Shown: positions 1-13,990 of the stretch, one piece after another | Position numbering within the stretch: position 1 is the first letter of the stretch | Layout of the letters: each line of letters opens with the position of its first letter | Source: Silurus meridionalis | Lineage: Eukaryota > Chordata > Actinopteri > Siluriformes > Siluridae | Reading direction: 5' to 3' | Assembly: GCF_014805685.1 (NCBI RefSeq) | Contig: NC_060885.1 | Span: 11,335,132-11,399,131, forward strand | Length of the DNA stretch: 64,000 nucleotides | The notes under the pieces: model-generated | Database searches by the model: none | What the model was told of the DNA's origin: nothing | Seen by the model: the letters and a program-made list of their open reading frames with translations, nothing else | Program-made: the position numbers and the translations under genes

Positions 1-316
1 TGGAGTGTCCTTGTGGAGATGTGTACTCCTTCAACCACAAGGGTGTTAAAGTCAGGTACTGATCTAGGATGTGGAGGCCTGAGGTGCAGTCAGTGTTAAT
101 CTCAAAGGTGTCTAGCAGGGTTGAGTATTTTTTTACTTTTTTTTCAGCCCATGTAAATCATATCTTCATGGAGCTGGCACAGGTTTGGGTCTCCAAGTTT
201 AAGTGAAATTTAATGCCACGACATCCTATACAACTGTGCACCTCCAACGGTGTGGTAACAGTTTGAGCTGGAACCACAAATGTATGGAAAAGTCGGGTTC
301 CAATACTTTTGTCTTT
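1..316 (-). mobile_element. Tc1-like fragment cut by the window edge
   Basis: GTACTGATCTAGGATGTGGA, TCTAGCAGGGTTGAG and GGAGCTGGCACAGGTTTGGG match the family at 30840. Antisense to a broken transposase. Confidence 0.7.
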
Positions 317-964
317 TCTTGTAATCATATGAGGTAGACACTAGATAAATGTGACTATATTTAAGATATTTTCTATTGGAATTCTGATTGGCTCATGAAC
401 ACACTCTCTCAGTACGGTCTTATTATATGAACTATTATATAATCGATTTGTTGTAACCAACATGTAATAAACCAGATTCAGAAATCCAAAATACCAAAAA
501 CATTCCTCACAGACAGCTATACCTATTTGAGAATGAGGGGGGAATCTAAATCAAGAATTCTAGTCCAAGCGTGCAGGAGGAGCCAAGACTGGCACATATC
601 ACAAACATGACGCTGAAGGTGTGTTTAGTTCTCAACTGCAGGAATTACAGCTGTTGCAACTTGCCAAAACTGTGCATTCCTTCCATCTGTGGTTTGTGCG
701 TTTCTTTAGACATGTCTGAAACATTTGACAATTAGCAAAAACAAATCTGATGATCCACAATCTCCAGACCAGTGAAATGTTAGTGGGACAGACAAAGCAC
801 ACACACTTGAATAAGCTGCTGGATAGAGTGACAAAATGGAACATCTAACAGCAATCAAGCAACTAATAACATGAAACTGCAATACATTTGTACCTGAACT
901 GACTATTCTATTTAATTTATGAAAGTGTTGGACAAAATGTGGGATCTAAGAAACTGTTTTATTG

Positions 965-1034
<70 letters not shown>

Positions 1035-1560
1035 ATATATATGTATCAACAGCTTTAGCTTGTGAAACATGATGCTTTGCAAAACACCTACAAGAATAAA
1101 CATGCAATATTGAGACTATTCTGTCTATCTAAATTCCTCCCTGACTGTTTTGCTGGAAGGCTTGAGGTAGTGGCTGATGATATCTAAAGAAATTTTAAAA
1201 TCTGTTGGACAACAGATTAAAACTAATGCAAAGGCAATCACTAATGATTCAAACCTTTGTGGGAAACATTGATGTTTCTTATAGAATATATATCTCTTAT
1301 ATCTATTTTGTTTCTTCTACATGATGCTTATCTATACTGACTAACTTGTCATCATACAGAGAATTCAGCACATACACAGATACTATACAAAAAAGTACAC
1401 TTAATGTTTCTATCCATATGCGGTTCCTCCCAGATTTTTACCAGAAAGTTGGAAACACATAATTGTATGATATGTCTTTGGATGTGGTAGCATGACATTT
1501 TTCTTTCACTTGAACTAGGAGGGACAAACCTGCTTCATCATGAAATACCGCTGTGCACAA
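317..1560. other. intergenic, nothing recognised except a CA microsatellite
   Basis: AT-rich unique-looking DNA. A (CA)n run of about 32 units at 969-1032 is followed by a short TA run. Confidence 0.6.
969..1032 (+). repeat. (CA)n microsatellite
   Basis: About 32 uninterrupted CA units. Confidence 0.97.
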
Positions 1561-1564
1561 AGGT

Positions 1565-1845
1565 TGTTTCAGCGCTCTGACCTCAATCCTATTAAACACC
1601 CTAGTGATGAAAGTGGACACTGACTGCACCCCAGGACTCTTAACCCTGCATCAGTACCTGACTTTACAAACACCATTGTGGCAGAATGAGCACCAATTTC
1701 CACAAGCACACTCCAAACTTTAGTGAAAAGAATCTTTCCAAAAGAATGGAGGGTATAACAACACCAAATGGTGACTAAACATGGAATGGGCTGTTCATAA
1801 AGCACAAATCTAATGGTCATGTGTCCATAAACTTATGCTGACATA
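1565..1845 (+). mobile_element. Tc1-like 3' fragment
   Basis: TCAATCCTATTAAACACCCTAG reads as NPIKHP, the NPIEH region of Tc1 transposase, followed by CAGTACCTGACTTTACAAAC. Ends GGTCATGTGTCCATAAACTT. Confidence 0.75.
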
Positions 1846-2039
1846 GTATAGATGCATAGAAAGACCTGTTAAACATCCACTTAAAAGCTCTGCCATAACA
1901 CATCACTTGAACTTTCAGTTATACATTATTAAAAAAAAAAAAAAAAAAAAAAAAACCACAAAGTACACAATTAGTTCAATTATGCAAGCACTTCACAATC
2001 AGGGAGGCATCCCCTAAATAATAAAGTAAGTCTGCAGAG

Positions 2040-2700
2040 TTCTAACAAGAGACAAAAATCTCTCTGGACTGCCCCGGGTTCCAGCTTGTCTTTGCGTTTG
2101 GCGTATCTGGTGCCGCTCTAAATAATTTACTCTGATAGCAGAGGGTATTTAAAGCAGGATCGATACCATTAAAGGACAGCTGGGGGCTTCGTCAATACAC
2201 TGCTCACACTCTGTTGCAATGCTGGACAGAAAGTGAAGGCAATAAAAAAAATTAAATTAAAATAAAAAAAAACTGCCTTCACATCCACCTTCGCTACAAA
2301 ACAGTCGTAATATCAGTGCTTGGGTAATGAGGGGGTTAGGCTCAAGGCTCACGCTGTGCAGGAGGCTCCTGAGCTGAGGTGGATATTAGATGTGAGGAGG
2401 AGAGCGAATGCTTTCTTCTTGCTGCGTAGCCATCCTGTCTCCAGCACTAGTCAGAGCTGAGGGGGCCGCCTTTAAAAGGTGCAATGGGCTAAACAACACA
2501 GGCAGCCATAAGAAACTTGATCTCGACGGCCTCCCCACCTTCTCCTCCTCCAACCACCTTCCTGCTCTGTGCCACTACGCCACAGGCTCCTGAAGCAACC
2601 TGATCCTTTGAGCTGCGCAGATTGAAATACACTCCTCTACAGCTTCAGGGCAACTCAATCAATCAGGCTGCGGGAAAACGAATGATGTCCTAACAGAAGA
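2040..2700. promoter_or_regulatory. GC-richer patch, possible promoter or UTR exon
   Basis: This 0.65-kb stretch is clearly richer in G+C and CpG than its surroundings. It contains TTTAAAAG near 2470 and several CpG steps, but no ORF with a recognisable product. In human, BMPR1A follows LDB3 in the same orientation, so an untranslated exon of a downstream gene is possible. That is inference only. Confidence 0.25.
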
Positions 2701-4435
2701 GACGAGCTGGGAAAAAGTTGTGTTTGTATTCAAGTTTTTGCAGGTGTTCACTGCTTGTGTAATACTTTTTCTTTTAGTTTGTATTAAAACTTCTTGATAA
2801 AGAGAATACACGTTGGCACTGTAGTGTGTTTGTGTGCACTGGAAGAATTAGTAAGTGATGAGCGGCTGAGGGACATGTACCAGATTTGTGTTTTTGCACC
2901 CAGCTCAGACAGGTCTGGAAATTCTTCATGATAAACATAATGCGTCATTTATTAAACTGCAGAAGAACATATGCAAAATGTAAAATTGTTCGTACACAAG
3001 AATTCACAAGAATTGTGATATACGTACAAACAGAGACCGAAAAAAGAAATCGCATTTCCTGCCAATAACTCACAGGTTTGCATCAATTTAAGTACAAGGA
3101 GACTTGTTAATATCGTTTATTGATCGGCTTTGAATCACATGACTGTGATTTTATAGGCAGACTATGATATCAGGTGAGTTACCCGAGTTACCATGGTTCG
3201 ACTTACGAATTTTCCGATGACGATACGAAAAAATTAAAAAAATATTTACATTTTTACGCAGCATTTAAATTCTTGTACGTTGTGTTGGGATGCTACCAGG
3301 ATATACACATCTCCTGCCTTCTGAGATGTATTACTCTCGCCAAAGGTTGACAGAGCCCAGTTGTCCTGGTGTTAGAGTGCAAATTTTTTTTGGTGTTTTA
3401 ACGCGTCTCACCTTTTATTCCAACTAATATGCAGATGAATGTGCTGCAATTTGTCCAATTATCATAAAATAACAGTATACTCCTTTATACTGATCACCAT
3501 TCCTTTAGACTCCTTGGTAAGCTAGGCCATGTGTTGAAGATTATTTGAGTTACAATAAGGTCAGTGGAACGCATCTTCATCGTAAGTCTGGGATTACCTG
3601 GATAAGCAACAAGTCTTATGTATACATTTAAAAAGTATAGAGTTAAAGAAGAGAGAAGATGCAACTGCATAAAAAAAAATAAATTAAAATTGTACAAAAA
3701 TATTATAAAAAAAAAAAAACAAAATTACAACTGGAAAAAAATAAACAAATAAAATGCGTGTCAGTAGCAGAAATTATACAAATGAATGACTCCTCTACCA
3801 AATCAGCCACACTTTATCAGTTTGCATTTTCGTAAGCACAAAATAATTAAACTTGGCAGTTTAGGACCATTAGCTTGCAGACATTCCAAGCATTGCGTGC
3901 TGGGGGATTTTCTCAACGAGCCTGTTCTCTCTGCTTCAAATACTGTGCAGAATGGTTACATACCTGAGTAATTCGCTTGTTATTGAGACAGTTAATGTTC
4001 TCCACCTCACACGCATGCATTCGGTGAATATGCATCGCGCCGCAGAAACGAGACACCAAACGTGTCCGCCTGCACCATGCGGTTGATGAAGGAGGTGAAC
4101 GGTTACGATTTATGTGGTGTCTTGGATTTGACATGTTCCCATATGTAATTTTTTATGAGACAGTCTCAATAGAGCCGTCATTCGCTCTTAATGTTTGACA
4201 CGCAACATCTCTCCTGTCCCTGCATGAACTTCCCAACAGAACAGACCTGTTTTTAGCTCTTTATACCAGGTTCACTACAAGAAATACCATTAACGGTATC
4301 ATACAAGCAATCTGCATACTACACTTCTCCAAATATAAATATGTTTCATGTTGTATGTATTGCTTTTTTGTTGTTTAGAATATAAATGTTAATTCTGTTG
4401 GAATAACATGTATTTGGACTAAATTGGGATGAATT
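2701..4435. other. intergenic, nothing recognised
   Basis: AT-rich with A-tracts near 3668-3720. No repeat family, ORF or RNA gene recognised. Confidence 0.5.
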
Positions 4436-4600
4436 GGAACTCTGACAGCACCCTGACTTTACCAACACCATCGTCCCTGATTAAGCACAATTTCCCCCAA
4501 ATCTAGGCATCTTCCCAGAAGAGTTTTTTATAACAGCAAATTAAGATTAAACGTGGAATGTGATGTTCAAAAGGCACATACAAATCATATTTTTTCCATA
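4436..4600 (+). mobile_element. Tc1-like 3' fragment abutting a Tigger-like element
   Basis: CACCCTGACTTTACCAACAC, CTTCCCAGAAGAG and GGAATGTGATGTTCAAAAGG match the 3' part of the family at 1565. Its end TTTTTTCCATA directly meets the TA target site of the next element. Confidence 0.65.
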
Positions 4601-4602
4601 TA

Positions 4603-5552
4603 CAGTGGAACCCACTTATCTCGACCTCGGTTAACTCGACAACCCTATTAAGTCGACGTTTTTGAAGTGGAACCGCCAAATTCTCGCTTTGTCTTAGCAT
4701 TTTTTATCGGTTATGTCGACTTTTTTATGTCGCTGAACCCTAATATCTCGAGCACAAGGGGGGAAAAATTTGCCATTTAACGTCAGTTATCTCGATCGGC
4801 ACTGTGCAGCCGCAGAAGAACTCGTGAAAGTGGCGGAAAAATCAAACCTTACAGATGCTACAGGTGTTGTATTGTATACTGGTGAATCTCTGCTGTTAGT
4901 TAGTGCACATATGCCTTTTGTTGTTAAATGTTATGCGATAAACGGGGGCTGAAAGCTGCGCTTGGTAGGAGCGCAGCGCGGAATGTGGGATGAGCAGCAA
5001 AAGCATAGAATGAACAACGGCAGGATCGGGGGGAATCCGCAATGCGCTTTGGGAAGAAAAGCACAGCCGTTGAGAGAGTGCCGGTGGGAAGACACGTACC
5101 GGGATACACATGAGCGATAACAACGACCGCCGTGAACCAACATATACCAACAATAACGGACGGTGAGAGTGTGGAAGTTTAAATAGGAGCTGGTGATGAT
5201 GCTAAACGAGCACCATATGTGCGCGATTGAAGCCGGAGCTTCAGAGAAAGCGGCGAAAGCACCTGACACGCTGAAGGGGGCCGAAGGGGGCGTGGCAGGT
5301 GGATTCCTGACAGTTAACAAACATGTACTGTATGTACATTTTTATAGCATGCCTTCTTCAAACAAATCGCGGCAACGCTGTTGTGTAAAAAAAACCTTCA
5401 AAAACACGTGCATGCACATTCTCATTTATTAACGCACATCATGTACATAAAGAAATTTCAAGCACGTTAATATATTGCCGCCATATTGATTTTCGTTTAT
5501 CTCAATGCTTTTTGGCAACCCCCTAGGACATCGACATAACCGGGTTCCACTG
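4603..5552 (+). mobile_element. pogo/Tigger-like non-autonomous element, 950 bp
   Basis: Flanked by TA on both sides (4601-4602 and 5553-5554), as expected for a mariner-superfamily insertion. The left end CAGTGGAACCCACTTATCTC and the reverse of the right end CAGTGGAACCCGGTTATGTC form an inverted repeat of about 25 nt. The Tigger assignment rests on the CAGTGGAACC-type terminus. No long ORF remains. Confidence 0.8.
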
Positions 5553-6200
5553 TAATATACATTTACAGCATGAGGCAGAATAGTGAGTGACTTTTTAAAG
5601 CCCTTCACAGTCTTTTGAAATAAATATACCCATGCTTGTACAAATGGTAAGAAGAGCATGAAGGAATTAGTATGAGTAAGTAAGCAGCACATTTGTTTTG
5701 TAGACATTAGTTTAGTGTTTCAGGTTGTTGTTTTTTTGCTTCGTTATTTTTTTTGTTTCTTTTTTAGACTTGTATAGTTTTAAGAAAGAAGAAATAAATT
5801 GCAGAGAGGAATAAAAAACATGTATAAAACAAAATAATTAATGAATTAATCTCTGAAACACAAAGAACTTCAAATATATCACCAAATAATTACTGGCATT
5901 TATGATAAAGACTAGCTTTATCGCATCCACCATTTATTCATTTGTTTGTCCAAATCCCCAGAACGCATCCCATTAGCTCTGTCATTTTGTGCAGTTTGCG
6001 CGTCACAGCTGAGCTCACCAGCTAACAAAAAAATTACCACTTCACCTGAAAAAACACAGCTTGCTTTACTTCCTGTATTTGGGTCAGATGCATGACTGAA
6101 TTTTTCCTCACTGCAATCAAACCTTACAACAGTTTGACTGGAACTGGATGTGAGATGGTATCAGAACAGTAACCAGTGTTTGTACTGGGGTGAATGGCGC
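5553..6200. other. intergenic, nothing recognised
   Basis: AT-rich sequence with no identifiable feature. Confidence 0.5.
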
Positions 6201-6204
6201 CCCT

Positions 6205-6508
6205 ACTAACACTACGAACACTAGCACTAACTAACAGCAGAGATTCACCAGTATACAACACCTGTAAAATCTGTAAGGCTTGATTTTTCCGACACTTTCG
6301 CGAGTTCTTTTGCGGCTGCACCGAGATAACCAACGTTAAATGGCAAATTTTTCCCCCCTTGTGCTCGAGATATCAGGGTTCGGCGACATAACTGACATAA
6401 CCGATAAAAAATGCTTAGACAAAGCGAGAATTTGGCGGTTCCACTTCAAAAACGTCAACTTAATAGGGTTGTCGAGGTAACCGAGGGCGAGATAACCGGG
6501 TTCCACTG
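6205..6508 (-). mobile_element. Tigger-like element, left-end fragment, inverted
   Basis: The reverse complement follows the left 300 nt of 4603-5552, from CAGTGGAACCCGGTTATCTC to the CCAGTATACAACACC region. The right half is missing. Confidence 0.8.
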
Positions 6509-6530
6509 TGTGTATATATATATATACACA

Positions 6531-6540
<10 letters not shown>
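6499..6540. repeat. perfect 42-bp palindrome at the junction of two Tigger-like ends
   Basis: GGTTCCACTGTGTGTATATA followed by its exact reverse complement. It joins the termini of an inverted and a direct Tigger-like copy through a TG/TA core. Confidence 0.95.
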
Positions 6541-7187
<647 letters not shown>

Positions 7188-7254
7188 CAAAATGTTGTTG
7201 ATCACTGATGTCAATAATAAACTGTGTTAATAAAAATGACAAGCAATTTTATGT

Positions 7255-7353
7255 TTTGCATTTCCTCCCCCAAACCGTACCGAAATTGTACCCGGCCGCG
7301 ACTTTAAAACCGAGGTATGTACCGAACCGTGAATTTTGTGTATTGTTACACCC
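7255..7353 (-). mobile_element. hAT-like terminal fragment
   Basis: AAACCGTACCGAAATTGTAC and GTACCGAACCGTGAATTTTG, ending GTTACACCCCTA, are the reversed end of a fish element beginning with a CAGGGGTGTAAC-like terminus. The other end was not found. Confidence 0.5.
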
Positions 7354-7815
7354 CTAAACACAAGTATATAAATTACATAATATATAATTACATAAATTAA
7401 AATAGTCTACTTGAAAACAATATGTGCAATTTTTTTTTCTTTTTATTGCAGAGGGAACCGTTTCTTGGAACATGTTGGGTGCGTGCTTAGCTGTAAGACA
7501 GATTTGCTGCTTTTCATAGTAAAACCTGATGCGTTTCTCATGTTCTGTGCTGTCCCTTTTTAAGTAGTCAAAAGAAAAAGAATTGCACTGTGTTTTCAGT
7601 TTGAAGTCTAACTGATAAGATTAGCCATCCGGGTACAGCATACGTCTGTGGGCAAAATTATCCACTTACTGTAAAGCTTCTGCAAAGCTGTGACAACTCA
7701 AGTAAAACAGGTTTGCAATAGTATTTTCTATCATCCATCTAGCACTTTTTGGACGAGCTCTTCAATAACAGTGTGCGATATGCATTTGGAATTAACACTT
7801 GCATAGGTCTGTGAA
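7354..7815. other. intergenic, nothing recognised
   Basis: No repeat, ORF or RNA gene recognised. Confidence 0.5.
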
Positions 7816-8134
7816 AGTGCTGCACGATTAATCGTATCGCAATCGCGATGTCGGTTTGTGTGAATAGATGACGGCAAACATTTCGATGTAATGAAATGAA
7901 TAAGTGCGTGTGTGGACACATACTTTCTGAGAACAGTTTGCAGATTTTCCACGATGCTAACAAAACAAAAAAGACCAGATAGTTTCAGTTTAGACAGTGT
8001 ATGTGTGGTCACGTGACTTTCCGGTGTGCAGCATGGAGACCGTGTAACGTGTAGCACACTTGCGGATTGGCGCGCCTTCACCTGGCATCCTCCGCTTTCC
8101 CACACATCCCCATACACACCATCAGCTCTGCCTG

Positions 8135-8175
<41 letters not shown>

Positions 8176-8757
8176 GTCTGTTACATCCTGTGTAAACAGG
8201 GCCATTTCTAGCTTTTTGGAACCCTGAGCAAGATTCCTATCGTCACCCCCACCATGACTCTGTGCTCCCAGCACAATGCTCCAGTCCCACACTATACAAA
8301 TCATTAGCAATCTTCCATAAAAAAAAAGTTAATGATCGCAAAATTGCCTGAATTCAAGTATGTAAACAAATACTGTATCTTAAACTTCAGCAGAAAAACA
8401 GGTAAATAATATAAATGGGCAGGGGCAGGACATTCCCTGTTTGGACAAAATGCTTCAAATAACTTATTTTTGTAAAGATTTGTATGTTTTATTTATTGTT
8501 TTATTTCATTCAACTGTACCTTGGAGAAAAGAAAAAAAAAAGTACATTAATGCAAACGATTTCATTTTGTAAAAAAATTATTTATTTTGACAACCTTTTA
8601 CAAATGCGCATTTCAGCATTATCACTAATCTGTGTTCAATTTCCTTGATAACCAATCAAGTGGACTCAAGAAACCATTTATTATATCGCAATCGCGTATC
8701 GCAACATTGACCACAAAAATCGCAACATGACATTTTTCTCCAAAGCGCGCAGCCCTA
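7816..8757. mobile_element. hAT-like non-autonomous element
   Basis: The left end GTGCTGCACGATTAATCGTA with ATCGCAATCGCG and the right end ATCGCAATCGCGTATCGCAA...GCGCAGCCCTA are imperfect inverted termini of a common fish element whose ends read CAGGGCTGCACGAT. About 0.94 kb, containing a (CT)n run at 8139-8172. Superfamily from terminal sequence only. Confidence 0.55.
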
Positions 8758-9124
8758 GTCAGTGGTGTTGACGGTCTGATGCGCTGCCTTTCTGCATTCT
8801 GACTTCAAGCCGAGTCCCGCACAACACCTCTCTCTCTCCAACATCCTCCTTTCTGAACCCAAAATATCTCCAAATAACAGAGGACGCCTTTTCTTCGGAA
8901 CTGGATGCACTCATTTCTACTGCAAATTTTCCCCCACTCACTTTCGCCTGTGCACACATCATCCTCATTCACTTGAGGAGATACTCAGGCTGCCTTTCTC
9001 TGTACATGCTGCAGTATAAGACAAAACATGGTACAGACACCGCAGCCTTTGGTGATGTCATTACCGTATGTATTCATACCACAGTATAAATATGTAAAAG
9101 GATAATAAGTATAAATTGAATAAC

Positions 9125-9305
9125 TAAACGGTGGAACATTACATTACATTTATAACATTCCAGAGCAACAGATGTTCGTTTTATTTGCACACCTGAGCAG
9201 TTAATAGTCTTACTCAAGGGACAAGCAGTGACAGCTGAGATTTAAACTCATTACATTCTGGTCAGTATTCAAACATATAAACCACGGAGCTACCACTTTC
9301 CAAAT
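9125..9305 (-). mobile_element. SINE, reverse orientation, decayed
   Basis: ACATTACATTTATAACATTC, GTCTTACTCAAGGGACAAGC and AAACCACGGAGCTACCACTT are degraded reverse-complement forms of the SINE at 17820. Confidence 0.6.
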
Positions 9306-12300
9306 GAAGCCGTGCGATTTTCCAAAGCCGATATACGTACAGTAAATCCTTATAGTAAAAGCGATGCATCTAGCCAGTTATTTCCACATATAAAAGTGCA
9401 AAAAAAACCACACACCACTTATAAGAGTAGTGAACAATACAGTATAATAGAGTTTTAATCCTTGAATCTGATTGGTCACATTCCAAGTGTGCATATATTT
9501 TCTATACCTGCACACAAACATTTCACTGTGTGAATCAGTCAGATTATCTTTGTTCCCCATGTAAACATTCCTACCTCAAAACTGTTACAACACTAATGTT
9601 GGTGATATCTTCAGCAGACATGCCAAGCAAAGAAAAAAAAAAAAAAAAAGAATAACTGTTTTGCTTAAAACATAAAAGCTCATCAAATGAAGATAAAACC
9701 TAGAAGTCAGGTCATCTTTCTCCTATGATGAAATGGCTTTGATAACTCCATCCACTAAGACTGGGGAAAATATTTGGAATGGAATTTTTTTTTTTTTTTT
9801 TTTTAGGTCATATACTATGACCTTCACGGTCAAAAGATCTCTACGTGATGAAAGATTATGGGAAATCTTGAAGCTCTGAGTTAAACAGAAACAAAAAAAA
9901 AATAAAACAGAGGGAATATCTATTGGATGGATTCCAGAGAATTTTTGCCGGGCCATATTACAGCTACTCTGGAGACAAAAACGAGACATTATGCTGTTTT
10001 TTTCCTTTAATTGGTCACTCGTCACTGTGTAAACAGAAATAACATCTGGAAAGCCATAAATACAGTACAGAAGGGAATTCTCAACAGCATGTTAATGCAC
10101 CTACTGTTAGTGGAGGGATATTTTGACTGTGATCGAATGATAGTGATTGCCCGGTCAACACTCTTGAGACTGGAACAAGAACCACATTTTAAATCCATAC
10201 ATTTCTTTTGGCCAGTGGTAGAAATGTGCATCGTATAAGCAAACTCAATAGTACTGAAAGCCACTGTCTGGTTCAGCAAATGTATTAACCCCCTTTTTAA
10301 ACCTGTAAATTTCATGCTCATGCATCTGTATAACTTAAAGAAAAAGTCCAGCATGAACAACGCTGATATTTCCTGTGTCCAAACATTACACGTGGCCTAC
10401 TCTCACCTCTCTTTTGTTCATTTTTTCCAGTGCTGAAAAAAACGTTGTTTTTCCCCCTAAATGCAGACTTGTGAGAGAAGCTGAGGAATGTACAGCTGTT
10501 TGGCACATGTATATAGCCAAGTGTCAAACTTTCGCTTTTCTGATGGACTTGGATCATGATATTAGGCCCCATCTGGCTTTTGACCCTGTACCAGCTAATG
10601 CTTTAGGCATGGAGCAGTAGGTAAAGGAGCAGATACACACACACACACACACAGCTGCCCCCAGTCTCTACAAATTAAAACCAGCTTTTAGACTGCAAGA
10701 GATAAATGCAAAACCTCAAAGCACTAACGCTAAATCCTGTGGGGGACACACATTTTTCTAACTAAGAAAGAATGTACCTTTATGCACTAATGAAAAATAA
10801 ATACCACATCATTTATGCAATCAAAGTGCACCTGTGACCAACTCATTGAAAACGTTTTAAAAGCTCAAAAATTGACAAATGGCATATTTACTTTATAATC
10901 GCAGCTGAGACTGTGTGCAGGCCAGCCGGAAAATTTTAACAGTTGCAGGAGGGACAAATGAATTGCCGGGGTATCTAAACAGATTTCACATCCAGGCAAT
11001 TAGTTTTGAATCCCCAATCCCCCAACCCTTAAAAATAACTTCCTGTCAGACAAGGAAGTTTTAAGGTCCCTTGAAAATCAAAATGGAAGTTTTGATGGTT
11101 TTAGGATGAATTTGTTAGAATTAACATTATCTATAAGCTAATGTTCTCCAAAAAAATGACATGATTCGCATTTAGAAGATACATAAACATCAACTATTGA
11201 TCTATTATCGCTATTTTGATGGCTTTATTCTCATTATATTTTCTATTTTTTCTAGGCTTAAAACTACTGGCTATATACAAAATTATAATAATAATTAGCC
11301 ACTCAAACTGCACCATGAAGACTTTCTGTTGCAGGTAAAACTCAAAACACTGAATTACACTGGCCATAACCTCCAACCTAGGCTTTTACAAAAAACATAA
11401 TCTGGTATGTAGCTATGTTTAGACACAATGACCTTGTATTGGCGAAAGTATCACAATATAGCGTGTACATCGAAACTGCATCACCTGCTGCATAACACAC
11501 ATCAGCCTGGGCACGATCTGACTGATGATATGGTTTTGACTTTGTGTCATCAGTGCTACAAATAAAACTTTTCTTTCAGAATCAAAAAAACATGCAGCTA
11601 TGTAGAAACAAGGGCTGTGACATATTGCATTGTCTATGATGTACCAGTGCAATTCCTGTCCTTGCGAAGAATCTCCCATCCCACATTTTTAATGGTACAA
11701 TTGACTAGGTGCTTAGATCTGAATCATTAGTGTGTTTATACGGTTCAGAGATTTTGCAGAAGAGTTTAAACCTGTTACATTCACACCTTCAACAGTATAT
11801 TTGACTGTTTGCTGATTAGACTTGTGGCCAAAAAGATTATGCCCATATTTTCATACAGTTACCATATAAAAAGCATTATATATACACTAACATCGTTTCA
11901 AGCCGATAACAGCAAATGCCTTGTAGAAAATAGAAAAATGGAATGAAACAATGCGGTCTCCTTCTGGTTAAAATACAAACAAAACAAACAAACAAACAAA
12001 AACAAACAAATGTGCATTGCATTAATGCATTTAAAAAAAGACCTGGCTTGCTGTACATTAGATTTCAGGACAACTAAAAGAGCACATTGGAGCTTCCACT
12101 TGTCTGGTGGAAAAGCCATCAAATTTATCATTTGTTTACATCTGAACTTCCAATATCCCAATGTACAAATGTATCGGGACGTTAAAGCACAACGGTTAAA
12201 CCCACACTCGCAAGACTCCCAAACAGCGAATGGGTATGATGGACACAGGAAGCGTAAGCTCAACAAAGTTTTGCATGTGGTTCAGGGAGCTCTGACCTGT

Positions 12301-12490
12301 GAATATGTAATGTGAAGACGAGTGACTGATAAGAGACTTGTGACGATTAGAGATGTTTTGCAGCATCCCATTTAATATAACACAGCTTTATAATAATATA
12401 GCATCAAGAAAGTTGTCCAGATTGTATATTTGTATAACATTGTGATTTCCAGCTGGTATCCGGATTTAAAAATAAATTGCCTTGTGAAAA
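9306..12490. other. intergenic, mostly unique sequence
   Basis: A poly-A run at 9630-9649, a poly-T run at 9786-9804 and short CA runs near 10633-10653. The section 9.9-12.4 kb has few recognisable repeats and could hold non-coding conserved elements, but nothing in the sequence proves that. Confidence 0.4.
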
Positions 12491-12494
12491 TCTA

Positions 12495-12690
12495 CCATGA
12501 CTGCAAATAAGACATTGGACTTCCAATCAGAAGGTCATGGGTTCAAATCCCAGCACCATCAAGGCACCACTCCTGGACCAAAAAACTCCCATCATCTTTT
12601 ATTTTTTTTCCCTGTGTAAATGAGATAATTGTAAGTTGCCCAAAATAAAGATGTCTGCAAAATGTCATTGGGGTAAATGGAAATATATCA
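12495..12690 (+). mobile_element. tRNA-derived SINE
   Basis: GGTTCAAATCC at 12540-12550 is a good B box of an RNA polymerase III promoter. It is followed by CAGCACCATCAAGGCACCAC and, after a decayed body, TGAGATAATTGTAAGTTGCC and GTCTGCAAAATGTCATT, the SINE 3' end. Confidence 0.75.
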
Positions 12691-13049
12691 CGTGACCACA
12701 AAATGTGCAACATGAACAGTACTGTTCTACTATTCACTTAAATATGTAACCAGAATGCAACTCAGAAGAAGGAAAGATTACGATCACAACAAATTTTTTC
12801 CTCTTAATAAATGCACATTTGTATTTTCCCTCCCTGGAAATAAAAAGAGGAAGTAAATTGTTGAAAACAATAAACTATACACACCTGTATAAGCAGTGTG
12901 AGAGGAGGAAGCAGGAAAACCCAACTGGAAAACACTTTATGCAAATAATAAAAAATAATAATAATAAATGTGTGGAATTTCTTCCATTCGTGTCCAAGTT
13001 TTGTTGTTTATTACTGCTTTGTATATCCAAAACAAATAGCTAATAACTC

Positions 13050-13641
13050 ATTTATCCAGAATCCAAACTGCGTCCGCTTCTATCTCTTTCTGCTCGGCTA
13101 ACTTCTTTGCTAGCTGACAGGTTGTTTAAGCACGTTCGCTGTAACTTTCTAAAATGTTACACACAAACCAAATATTTTAAAATACACCAAAAAGCAATGT
13201 CTCTGTAGCCATACTGAGGGAAATAAACTGTAAATAGCCGACTAGCTTCACGTCGCGCTAAGTGGATGTGTTAGCGGGGAGCTAGCAACCAACGAACAAT
13301 AACGTTCACAAGCAAACCCTGAGTAACTATCTATAGCTATAACTACGATAAACCTGCTCGGGGAACGGTTTTTAAACGAATAATATATAAAAACATATTT
13401 AAAGTACTTTTTTTAAGTAAGTAAAAACCACACACCCCGTAGTGGTGAGGGGGCTAAGAGAGAATTAGCTAGTTCCGGAGACAGGTAAGATGGCTCGCTG
13501 ATGAGGTGAAGGTGAACAGGGAAATGAAAGCGTAACTACAAACACGAGCAAAAGACTCAAAGTGTTGAGGCAATATCTGTTATTATATTACTTACCGTTT
13601 TTTTAATCGTCGTTTTAGACTTTTAGTGAAACGGTAGTAGC

Positions 13642-13683
<42 letters not shown>

Positions 13684-13990
13684 GCCCCGAACAATCCGCG
13701 TCGCCTGGCGCTGAATAACTTCTCCAAGAGGCACCAGTCTGGAGCGAATCGATCACCCCGCAAAAGCAGACACGAGGAAAACCTTTCCAGTGACTGTATC
13801 AGTAGGTCGTTTTCTATCACTCAGTAGCTGCCCACGACTCGGAGAAAGTCTCGATCACACCCCTGCTAACATCGAACTATTCGCCCAACGCGCCTGGGCA
13901 TCGGAGAGACAGAAGACAAATGAGTCTCATTTACATATAGTGAAGTTGCAGCTCAGCAGCGCCTCCCCACGGACAAACCTAGACTAGGTA
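13050..13990. promoter_or_regulatory. CpG-richer candidate promoter and first-exon region
   Basis: CpG density rises here, as in CGTCGCGCTAAG near 13250 and GCGTCGCCTGGCGCTG near 13700. There are strong donor consensuses on both strands. ACAG|GTAAGA lies on the plus strand with the exon ending at 13484, and ACG|GTAAGT on the minus strand with the exon ending at 13596. A (GT)n run at 13647-13682 would fall in the minus-strand exon. A non-coding first exon of the next gene downstream of ldb3 is a reasonable guess (BMPR1A in human synteny). No coding exon of it was found. Confidence 0.35.

Noticed and set aside
2408..2593. Small plus-strand ORF in the GC-rich patch
   Set aside because: No similarity recognised and no splice or start context that favours translation.
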